Shown here piece by piece: positions 7,834 through 13,914 of a stretch of 13,914 bases of DNA. Location: positions 13,841-27,754 of the forward strand of contig JAMDCX010000066.1 of the NCBI GenBank assembly GCA_023489375.1. The letters are read 5' to 3'. This DNA comes from Planctomycetota bacterium (GTDB lineage Bacteria; Planctomycetota; Phycisphaerae; WQYP01). The stretch's first letter is position 1, and each line of letters opens with the position of its first letter. The translations under genes and the position numbers were made by a program. Under the pieces are notes generated by a model. That model was given only the letters and a program-made list of their open reading frames with translations. It ran no database searches and was not told where the DNA came from.

Positions 7834-7873
7834 GCGTTTCATAATTCATTGAAACGCAGCGTACCCCCCCCCC
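7834..7873. promoter_or_regulatory. Dyad and C10 tract before the cluster
   Basis: The inverted repeat GCGTTTCA (7834-7841) and TGAAACGC (7850-7857), with an 8-nt loop, is followed at once by ten consecutive C (7864-7873), 68 bp upstream of the propeller start. The dyad could bind a regulator. The C run is a slippage-prone tract that can vary promoter spacing or leader length. Both roles are inferred. Confidence 0.3.
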
Positions 7874-7941
7874 GCACACTTACGCAATGCACGAGTTTTT
7901 CCACCAGCATCGGTGAGTTTATATGATCAAGGAGCCTGTAA

Positions 7942-10900
7942 ATGAAAATGGCTCCGATTCCGCCGCTGCGTTCCCGGTTCGTGAAACTCATGGCCACGTC
8001 GGTCATTCTATCAGGGATTGTGGCGGCGATCGTATGGCTGTTGTCCGGCACCCGCAGCGGCAACGAAGTTCGGATGCCTGCAGCCTCCGGGCCACAAAGC
8101 ATTTCCGCCATGGCCCACCGGGACGTGGAACGAGGGCCGGCGACGCTTTCTCCATCACAGGTTCGTGCCCTCAAACTGCCGCGTGGTCTACATCTCGCCA
8201 GATTGCCGTGGCCGTCCGGCGGTAAATTGCCAAGGGAATTTCACCTGGCCCAACTGCCTTGGCTGCATGATCGTGGTGCGGCAGATATCAGCCGGCTGCA
8301 CATCACTGCCTCTTCAACTTATGGCACCGGTGCCTTGGCGAATCCACTGCATTTGGTTCATCGGGCTTATGTGCCATGGCCGAAATTGCCGGGTTTCAGG
8401 CTGCCAATAACGGGAAAGTTCGTCATGGCTCTGTGCCGGGATAAGGCCGGAAATATCTGGATCGCCACGGAAGACCACGGCGTTTACCGGTATGATCCCG
8501 CCGCGCTGGCGGGCCAACAAGTCGAGCAATTCACCAAACAAAATACTCGTGGCCAACTGGGCAACAACAACCTTTATGCCCTGGCCTGCGACGATCATGG
8601 ACGCATCTGGGCCGGCACGCTCAACCATGGTGTCAGCGTGTGGAACGGTAATCGCTGGCAGGATTATGGCATTGTGGAGAATCCCAAAGACCATGTATTG
8701 GCCGGGCCGTTGGGCAACCATATCTTCGCACTGAAGTTTGATAAGTACATCGATCAGGTGTGGATAGGCACCGATGCGGGAATAGCCATTTATCAGTGTT
8801 CATCACACGCATCCGCTCCGCCGGGGCAACCCGCCGGGATAAACCCGGCGGCTCGCCAGTATGTAACCGGTAACCCGTCACCCGTAACGTTTAAGCCCGG
8901 CACCTGGCACTACATTACCCAAGCCGATGGTTTGCCCCAAAATCCCGATTGCGTCGCCTTCAACCCAAACGGTACGGTTTATGTGGGCACGCAATGTGAT
9001 GGCGTCGCGATCGGAATGCCGATCACAAATTCCCACATAGCCGCTGGCTCTGCCGGAGGTGGTCCATCCCAGGATGATCCCGCCATGCGTACGCCGTACT
9101 CCGCCCCGTATAGTTGGCGTGTCGTCACCGGCCCGTGGAAAATGCCGTTGACCGCAACAGGAAAAGGTCTGCCCAGCAATTTGATCAATGGCCTTTCCGT
9201 TGAGCCTGACGGAACCGTGATCGTCGGCACCGACGAAGGAATCGCGTTTGGGTCGAGAATTCAGAAGCAAGGAATTGGAAGCGAGAAGCTGGAAGGCAAT
9301 AATAAGGATGTGGCCCAGAGTGGCACGGGCCTTCCGCCCGTGAGCAAGTCGGTTCATCGGCTGGAGGCCGATGCTGTGCCTGTAACCTTCACTCCCAACT
9401 CCCGGCCTCGGTACCATTGGACCTTTATGCGTGGCCGGGATTTCACCGCCAAAGTGGCGGGCTTGTGGCATCCGCCCCAGCATTGGAAGGCCCCATCCCA
9501 GGAGGTGTTGAACACTCTGCCCATGGAAGATTACACCACGGCGATTGCCGTCGATGAGCAAAGACCAATGACCACTGATCTCTGGCTTGGCCATCGGCGG
9601 CGCGGCATTGATGTGTGGGAATACAACACCGCCGGCACAATAATCAAGCGTTGGCAAATCCACGAGCCGCAAATCGGCAATTATGTCACATCATTGCTGC
9701 CGCTGCCTGGCGGGGGCATGGTGGTGGGCACTTATGGCAAAGGTGTATCCATTATTATGCTGCCGGGGGCAGGCGTGGCGTGGAAAAAAGCCAGCCGCAC
9801 CGCCGCCAAACCTCATGTATCCCCCGGCTCCGCCGGGGGTAACGTTTCCACCACCGGGGGACGAGCGGCTCCGGACACCGGCCACGCCATCCATGAACCC
9901 AAACCCGCGGCGGCACCCGGTGTGCGTCAACTCGCCGCCCTGTACCAAAGCCTGGTGAAGGAGCCTGCTTCACAGGAGCCAACGGGGCCGCGGATTGTGC
10001 CCATCACCAATGATTGGCGGACGCAGGGAAGCTGGCTGGGAAGATATGGCAGATATTGGGCGTGCTTGTTTGCGATTGTGCGAGGGCCGCCCATTGGTGA
10101 TTGCGTCTGGGCACCAGGGCCAATGCCGCTGTATCATATTGAGGGGATCGGCCCGCACCACCGGCTTCACGATTACGGACGGTACCACATTGTCGGCGGT
10201 GACGCGATACGCATGTACTTGACTTGGCTGTATACCGCGAACAAACGGGTCTTGGAATTACCGGAACTTTACCTCGACCAATGCATTGCCAAGCATAGGG
10301 CGACTCGGATAGATGATCGCCGAGAGACAGAGATTGATGACCACGGCGAAACCTATCCCATGGCGTGGCAGGGGCCGGGTTTGTATGTGTACCTGCATAT
10401 CCCGGCGGGAGCCTGGACGTTGTCGCTTTATTTTTTCAATAAGGACGGCCACTCCGGGAAGAACCGTGACCGCGATTATGTGGTTTCCATGATACCTGTG
10501 CCCGCCCGTTACCACCTTGGCCCAGCATCACCGCCCAAGACCGCACTTGTGGCGAACAGGCATGGGTCAGCCCAGAGCCGCGTGGTGAATTTCTGGGACG
10601 GGGTGTGGAAGCGCTTTTTGGTGCGCGGGCCGATGAAGCTGGCGATTCGCGTGGCCAAAAATTACTCCCTCAACACCATTATCCAGGCGGCGATGCTGGA
10701 CCCGCTGGCAGAGCACCCGGCACCGTACTATTATGGCTACAAAGCGTGGCATACCCATGAAAAACAAAGGCAGAATTTCCGCACAAAATTACTGGCCGCA
10801 TGGGAAAATGGCCAAATCCCGTGGCAGCGGCATCCTGCCCATGGTCCGATTGGTGATCCATCAGCCGTTAGTCCGTCGGCTATAACTCAAATGAATGCAG

Positions 10901-11268
10901 CCAGTCTTGCTCTGGCTCAACGAATACTGCTAATCCTTGATGTCTTGGAACACCGCAATCCCGTCGCGTGGGCGGCCAATCAGCAATTGGCCTACACCGC
11001 AATTCTGCGGTGGTGCGTGGCGATGTACGGCGTCATTCCAAAGGACCGGGAGGCCGCTGCGATCGCGGAAAAATGCTATTACCATTTGAGCCTGTTTCAC
11101 CGCTGGGAGGCGGTGGAGAAATCACGCGGCATTCTGACTTCGCGACAGATTGAAAAAGGATTGCGATGGGATGGAATGCAAACATCCTACCGTGGATTCG
11201 AGGGTTACGTGATTCGGCGTCATGTGCGCCACCTCAAGCACCAGCATGCCGAGGCAATAAAAAAATGA
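7942..11268 (+). CDS. Large exported seven-blade propeller protein
   Basis: 1108 residues, start fixed by AAGGAG (7929-7934) 7 nt before ATG. The N-terminus has basic residues and one hydrophobic segment (about 14-35), so the protein is exported or membrane-anchored. Seven propeller blades of the two-component-regulator-propeller type (PF07494-like) occur at about 159-186, 209-243, 260-285, 336-358, 415-436, 531-561 and 580-606, each with a pattern like DxxGxIWxGTxxxGV. No sensor kinase or DNA-binding domain follows. Instead there is a Pro/Ala linker (about 615-680), a module starting TNDWRTQGSWLGRYG (about 689-850, including LYVYLHIPAGAWTLSLYFFN) and an all-alpha tail (about 980-1100). A duplicated peptide, LPRGLHLARLPW (79-90) and LPREFHLAQLPW (96-107), precedes the blades. 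Linkers at about 290-325, 457-485 and 625-650 are encoded by GC-rich palindromes. It heads the plus-strand cluster. The function is unknown; the blades suggest binding of a ligand or partner in the envelope. Confidence 0.85.
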   Translation: MKMAPIPPLRSRFVKLMATSVILSGIVAAIVWLLSGTRSGNEVRMPAASGPQSISAMAHRDVERGPATLSPSQVRALKLPRGLHLARLPWPSGGKLPREFHLAQLPWLHDRGAADISRLHITASSTYGTGALANPLHLVHRAYVPWPKLPGFRLPITGKFVMALCRDKAGNIWIATEDHGVYRYDPAALAGQQVEQFTKQNTRGQLGNNNLYALACDDHGRIWAGTLNHGVSVWNGNRWQDYGIVENPKDHVLAGPLGNHIFALKFDKYIDQVWIGTDAGIAIYQCSSHASAPPGQPAGINPAARQYVTGNPSPVTFKPGTWHYITQADGLPQNPDCVAFNPNGTVYVGTQCDGVAIGMPITNSHIAAGSAGGGPSQDDPAMRTPYSAPYSWRVVTGPWKMPLTATGKGLPSNLINGLSVEPDGTVIVGTDEGIAFGSRIQKQGIGSEKLEGNNKDVAQSGTGLPPVSKSVHRLEADAVPVTFTPNSRPRYHWTFMRGRDFTAKVAGLWHPPQHWKAPSQEVLNTLPMEDYTTAIAVDEQRPMTTDLWLGHRRRGIDVWEYNTAGTIIKRWQIHEPQIGNYVTSLLPLPGGGMVVGTYGKGVSIIMLPGAGVAWKKASRTAAKPHVSPGSAGGNVSTTGGRAAPDTGHAIHEPKPAAAPGVRQLAALYQSLVKEPASQEPTGPRIVPITNDWRTQGSWLGRYGRYWACLFAIVRGPPIGDCVWAPGPMPLYHIEGIGPHHRLHDYGRYHIVGGDAIRMYLTWLYTANKRVLELPELYLDQCIAKHRATRIDDRRETEIDDHGETYPMAWQGPGLYVYLHIPAGAWTLSLYFFNKDGHSGKNRDRDYVVSMIPVPARYHLGPASPPKTALVANRHGSAQSRVVNFWDGVWKRFLVRGPMKLAIRVAKNYSLNTIIQAAMLDPLAEHPAPYYYGYKAWHTHEKQRQNFRTKLLAAWENGQIPWQRHPAHGPIGDPSAVSPSAITQMNAASLALAQRILLILDVLEHRNPVAWAANQQLAYTAILRWCVAMYGVIPKDREAAAIAEKCYYHLSLFHRWEAVEKSRGILTSRQIEKGLRWDGMQTSYRGFEGYVIRRHVRHLKHQHAEAIKK
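8831..8851. repeat. REP-like palindrome inside the propeller gene
   Basis: CCGCCGGG (8831-8838) and CCCGGCGG (8844-8851) form an 8-bp stem with the loop ATAAA. It matches the intergenic palindrome at 7775-7795 (opposite orientation) at 19 of 21 bases. It encodes part of a Pro/Ala/Gly linker between blades three and four and keeps the frame open. Confidence 0.75.
9322..9380. repeat. Two-hairpin palindromic unit inside the propeller gene
   Basis: Two stems stand side by side: CACGGGC/GCCCGTG (9324-9342) and CATCGGC/GCCGATG (9355-9373). An outer pair GGCAC (9322-9326) and GTGCC (9376-9380) can close them into a three-way junction. It codes for a linker between the fifth and sixth blades (about residues 461-480). 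Confidence 0.65.
9821..9839. repeat. GC hairpin inside the propeller gene
   Basis: CCCCCGGC (9821-9828) and GCCGGGGG (9832-9839) form a perfect 8-bp stem with a TCC loop. It encodes SPGSAGG in the low-complexity linker between the propeller and the C-terminal module. A weaker relative at about 9043-9062 encodes AAGSAGGG. Confidence 0.6.
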
Positions 11269-11277
11269 ATAAATAGG

Positions 11278-11305
11278 GCGAAGTTCCGGATGTTCCGGAA
11301 TTCGC
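11278..11305 (+). promoter_or_regulatory. Intercistronic hairpin
   Basis: GCGAA-G-TTCCGGA (11278-11290) pairs with TCCGGAA-TTCGC (11294-11305): 12 base pairs, one bulged G and a TGT loop, between the propeller stop and the start of the small Cys-rich gene. No clean U-run follows, so it is more likely an mRNA processing or stability hairpin, or a partial terminator, that sets the ratio of the two products. Confidence 0.5.
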
Positions 11306-11339
11306 AGTGTTCAGGTTTATATTTTAAGGAGTTACGCTT

Positions 11340-11660
11340 ATGTTCAACACACATCACAAACGGCTCACAACATGGGGCGGCGGCTTGACTGTTACCGCCA
11401 TAATCTGCGCATTCGGCTTGACTGTCGGCCTGCGGTTAGTGTCAGTGCAGGCCACGGAGCCGCCGGAGCCGTGCTATAACACCGCGACATGCAACCCCAC
11501 CGGAGATTGCATCGCGTATTACGGCCCAACGCTCGGCACGCAAACGGGGGCCTATGCGGCCCCTCCAAATGATCATGGTTGTGGGATTTCCACTGTTAAC
11601 GATGCACAACTTCCTTGTGGCCCTGTCCTGGCAGTAGCTTGGAGCAACTGCACAAATTAA
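11340..11660 (+). CDS. Small secreted Cys-rich protein
   Basis: 106 residues; GGAG lies 8 nt before the ATG. A basic N-terminus, a hydrophobic core (about 14-31) and a probable signal-peptidase I site after VQA (36-38) leave a mature chain of about 68 residues starting TEPPEPC. The mature part has six Cys (45, 51, 57, 81, 93, 104), enough for three disulfides, with CX5CX5C at the start; a further Cys (23) is in the signal. It is rich in Gly, Pro, Thr and Asn, with little charge. I do not recognise the family. Its place between a propeller protein and a LolA-like protein suggests a shared envelope or surface role. A structural peptide, an inhibitor or a secreted toxin-like peptide are all possible, with nothing in the sequence to choose. 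Confidence 0.75.
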   Translation: MFNTHHKRLTTWGGGLTVTAIICAFGLTVGLRLVSVQATEPPEPCYNTATCNPTGDCIAYYGPTLGTQTGAYAAPPNDHGCGISTVNDAQLPCGPVLAVAWSNCTN

Positions 11661-11737
11661 TGGGAAGCTGACCGTCGTGGGTCTTGGCTGGCAACCCTCA
11701 GCCACAGTCCGCCTTTTGTATGAAAGGAGCGTTTCCA

Positions 11738-12727
11738 ATGAGATTCCTTTTTTGCATAGGTATTTCCGCAGCATTGCTGTCGATGCCAGGCGTGTGCGCC
11801 GCGATGCATCGGGTACCGTCTCCCCGGATTGTGCGGGCCTTGCTTTGGCAGGCGCGGCAATACACATATATTAAAACCATCCATTTCGTTGCGATTGAGC
11901 GCTGCGTGTTGACGCCGAAGAGGGGCCAAACAGTACATGGAAGGGCTCGCTACAAGTATTGGGGATCCGGAAAGAAATACCGTATCGATTACTGGCAGTT
12001 TATGCCACAGGCGGACTTCCGGGTGGTAATTACCGACAATGGCCGGCACTTCCGTATGTTGGATCGCATTACCGGCCAGTTGATTGTTACACGCACCCAT
12101 CCCATTCACGGCGCAGCCCCTGTCCCAGAGAACCCTATTCTCGCGCCGCTCGTGCCGCTGGCACCCTATTTTCCTCATCGCCTCAACACACCACACAAGG
12201 ATTGGGTGAATCTAGTACGCTTCGCCCGGAACCCGAACTCCATTTTTTCCCGTTGCCGGGAAGTCGCCCCATGTGGGCCATCCGGCCCGGCTGGCGTGCT
12301 CCATGGCTGTATCTCCGGGGCCTTCAACGCCGGTGCCGCTCGCATAAGATTCACAGTGGCCAAAGGCCGCTGGCCACACTCGTTGGTTACCAGTTGGACG
12401 GCCGAATTTTACCAACACCCCGGCAATTACGTCCACATGCGCATTAAATACCGCGCGTTCCACCTGGCTTCCGGCCGGAGGATATACCTGCCCGCAGCAT
12501 ACCGCGAGAAAGGGATGTACAAAAACCTTCCCTGGCCGATGGGAGGGGCGGGTACCAACAATTTTGTCGTTACGCATGTTATCTTGAACAAGCCAATTCC
12601 CGCCGGAACATTTACCATCGACTACAAGCTGGCCCGGTATATCCTCGACAGGCATAATGGAAAGTACACAACTATTCCCATACACCCCGCCCGGAAGGTC
12701 CAAGGTGGGGCGGGCGGCCTCAAATAG
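11738..12727 (+). CDS. LolA/LppX-like periplasmic protein
   Basis: 329 residues from the ATG at 11738, which has AAGGAG 8 nt upstream; the frame opens earlier at 11684 but without a site. A signal peptide (MRFLFCIGISAALLSMPGVCA) is followed by alternating strands of LolA/LppX outer-membrane-lipoprotein-carrier type: HGRARYKYWGSGKKYRIDY (about 62-80), FRVVITDNGRHFRMLDRITG (about 88-107), then FTVAKGRWPHSLVTSWTAEF and HMRIKYRAFHLASGRRIYLP. Four Cys lie in the mature part. Such folds carry lipids or bind hydrophobic ligands in the periplasm. The match is to the fold pattern rather than to a close family, so 'LolA-like' is tentative. It starts 77 bp after the Cys-rich gene and 39 bp before the DUF1573 gene, and shares a nearly identical leader (TGAAAGGAGC...TTCCA) with the latter. 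Confidence 0.7.
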   Translation: MRFLFCIGISAALLSMPGVCAAMHRVPSPRIVRALLWQARQYTYIKTIHFVAIERCVLTPKRGQTVHGRARYKYWGSGKKYRIDYWQFMPQADFRVVITDNGRHFRMLDRITGQLIVTRTHPIHGAAPVPENPILAPLVPLAPYFPHRLNTPHKDWVNLVRFARNPNSIFSRCREVAPCGPSGPAGVLHGCISGAFNAGAARIRFTVAKGRWPHSLVTSWTAEFYQHPGNYVHMRIKYRAFHLASGRRIYLPAAYREKGMYKNLPWPMGGAGTNNFVVTHVILNKPIPAGTFTIDYKLARYILDRHNGKYTTIPIHPARKVQGGAGGLK

Positions 12728-12766
12728 TGGGTGCTTCTCCTCCGTGCATTTGAAAGGAGCCATTCC

Positions 12767-13879
12767 ATGCCCATCATATTTGCATACAGCAAGAGATGTT
12801 TTTGGTTTGTCGGCTGCGTCGTTCTGTTCGGGGCGATCTTGGCAGGCATGCTTGTTCCCATCGGCGGAAACGGTCGAAACGCCGAGAAGGCTATTCTCGC
12901 CACCGGCCAAGTGCCATCTTCGGCATATTCCGTAAAAATAGACTTGGGGCCACAGTTGCCGGACCAAGTACTTCACGACAGGCTACGAGTCACCAATTCC
13001 GAAAGTGCGACAGTGCATTTCTCTAAATTAATAACCTCGTGCGGATGCCTTAGCGGAGTGCTTTACCCATCGGCCATCCCCGCAGGGAAAACCGGGACGC
13101 TCACCCTGACACTCGCCACACCGGATTGGGCGGGAACCAAGGTTGTTACAGCATTATTATACGGCACGATGGGATCGGCTTCCGCTGACAGGCGGTATGT
13201 GGTGACATATTCCGTGCATAGAATGATTAGAGTCACCGGGTGGCGGGCCACCTTAGGCGAAGCGTATTATCTCGACTTAGGCTCCATTCTGGTGGGTTCC
13301 ATGTCGATACCATTCCAAGTTACTATAACTCGCGGGTCATACCCCGTGCGATGGGATACCCTGCGGTGCTCGACGAACACTAAATACATGGCGACCAGGT
13401 TGGTCAGGAATGGGAAACGGCGATGGCTTCTGTCGGTGGTACCGAAGGATTTGACCATGCTCGGCTCGCAGTCATACGTCGTCCGATTCTCCTTCTATTG
13501 CGGGAACAGGGAACTAAACTATCACCTGTCACTGCCCGTGAACTTTACTGTGCGGGGGCCGGTAGCAATCGAGCCGGACAGCATATTTTTCGGTGCCGTT
13601 CCGTACGACTCAACCGTTATCAAGAATCTCCAACTCGTCACCAGCACAACGGGTCAGATAGGGAAAGGCAGGATTCTTTCCGCGACATCGACCGATCCGG
13701 GCCATGCCGCGGTGGCTGTCACTGGCGGCGGCAAGGGCCTGCGGGCCACGTTCCACGCAGTTGGCACCCAAGGCAGGTCCACAGGCCGTTTTTTAGTAAC
13801 AGCGAGATACGGTGGTTCGCAATATCAATTCCGTGTGGATTATTTAGTCTACGTCCTCGGAAAAGGGGGGAAGAAATGA
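12767..13879 (+). CDS. DUF1573-domain exported protein
   Basis: 370 residues from the ATG at 12767, preceded by AAGGAG at 7 nt; the earlier in-frame start at 12731 lacks a site. A membrane anchor or signal (about 11-32) is followed by a DUF1573 domain (about 58-135) with VTNSESATVHFSKLITSCGC, whose Cys 92 and 94 are the family hallmark. Two more Ig-like beta units follow: about 155-265 (LGSILVGSMSIPFQVTI) and about 270-365 (IFFGAVPYDSTVIKNLQL). The domain is common in exported proteins of Bacteroidota and planctomycetes; its role is unknown, and an Ig/ASH-like fold for protein contacts is likely. Its stop overlaps the next start (ATGA), consistent with an operon. Confidence 0.85.
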   Translation: MPIIFAYSKRCFWFVGCVVLFGAILAGMLVPIGGNGRNAEKAILATGQVPSSAYSVKIDLGPQLPDQVLHDRLRVTNSESATVHFSKLITSCGCLSGVLYPSAIPAGKTGTLTLTLATPDWAGTKVVTALLYGTMGSASADRRYVVTYSVHRMIRVTGWRATLGEAYYLDLGSILVGSMSIPFQVTITRGSYPVRWDTLRCSTNTKYMATRLVRNGKRRWLLSVVPKDLTMLGSQSYVVRFSFYCGNRELNYHLSLPVNFTVRGPVAIEPDSIFFGAVPYDSTVIKNLQLVTSTTGQIGKGRILSATSTDPGHAAVAVTGGGKGLRATFHAVGTQGRSTGRFLVTARYGGSQYQFRVDYLVYVLGKGGKK

Positions 13880-13914
13880 TGGACGTCCGCCTCGACACCA
13901 ACCAGGCCAAAGCA
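13876..13914 (+). CDS. Start of a fifth cluster gene, truncated by the window edge
   Basis: An ATG at 13876 overlaps the DUF1573 stop (ATGA) and opens MMDVRLDTNQAKA to the window end. A purine-rich AAAAGGGGGGAAG lies just upstream. Thirteen codons are too few to name a family; the second ATG (13879) is equally possible as the start. Confidence 0.5.
   Translation, partial: MMDVRLDTNQAKA

Larger units (their letters stand above)
7312..7941. other. Gene-free region upstream of the propeller gene
   Basis: About 630 bp without a convincing gene. An open frame at 7573-7926 has no good ribosome site and crosses several palindromes. The first 200 bp are AT-rich, including the dyad TACATAT/ATATGTA at about 7319-7334. 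Next come dyads AAGGTC/GACCTT (7686-7709) and TCAGATC/GATCTGA (7732-7751), the REP-like palindrome at 7775-7795, the dyad GCGTTTCA/TGAAACGC (7834-7857) and a C10 run (7864-7873). The promoter of the plus-strand cluster should lie here, but no clear -35/-10 pair can be assigned. Confidence 0.6.

Noticed and set aside
7573..7926. 117-codon plus-strand frame before the propeller gene
   Set aside because: It crosses three dyads, a REP-like palindrome and the C10 run, has no good ribosome site and no recognisable features.
8878..9672. 264-codon minus-strand frame inside the propeller gene
   Set aside because: Antisense shadow of a clear coding region, with no ribosome site and no domain.
11661..11737. 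Possible riboswitch-like leader (TGGCTG/CAGCCA hairpin with GGCAACCCTC)
   Set aside because: Only a 6-bp stem could be found, and the rest does not fit any riboswitch class I know.
12212..12976. 254-codon minus-strand frame across the LolA-like and DUF1573 genes
   Set aside because: It overlaps two well-supported genes and their junction, with no signal of its own.

Overview
The window looks chromosomal and bacterial, most likely from a planctomycete, possibly Phycisphaerae. The taxonomic call is an inference. It rests on a DUF1573 protein beside a LolA-like protein and a small Cys-rich exported protein, on a large exported propeller protein with a C-terminal module of a kind I associate with planctomycetes, and on abundant GC-rich palindromes. 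No rRNA, tRNA, CRISPR array or full transposase gene was found.

Left half (1-6221), all on the minus strand. Reading in the direction of transcription: msrB (6221-5769), a short AsmA-like membrane-anchored gene broken by a perfect 58-bp tandem duplication (5722-4846), an ArsB/NhaD-type permease whose GTG start overlaps the AsmA-like stop (4849-3557), a ClC chloride channel/transporter with two CBS domains (3426-1504), and, after a 555-bp gap, a Met/His-rich lipoprotein that runs off the left edge (948-1). The first three form a tight operon. ClC follows 130 bp later and may be read with it or from its own promoter.

Middle (6222-7941) has no convincing protein gene but much structure. A family of GTAACCGTTCACG-tipped elements is present. 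A 122-bp copy (7190-7311) has 13-bp perfect inverted tips and an 8-bp target duplication. A decayed 401-bp copy (1061-1461), in the gap left of ClC, also has an 8-bp duplication. A third pair of tips encloses 640 bp (6440-7079) with a multi-branched 265-bp imperfect palindrome at its core. A REP-like palindrome, further dyads and a run of ten C follow, just before the right-hand cluster.

Right half (7942-13914), all on the plus strand: a 1108-residue exported seven-blade propeller protein, a 106-residue secreted protein with six cysteines in its mature part, a LolA/LppX-like periplasmic protein, a DUF1573 protein, and the first 13 codons of a fifth gene. All four complete products carry an N-terminal export signal or anchor, and every start has a strong AAGGAG/GGAG site, so this looks like a cell-envelope gene cluster. 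The propeller gene carries REP-like palindromes inside its reading frame, and one matches the intergenic palindrome upstream at 19 of 21 bases.
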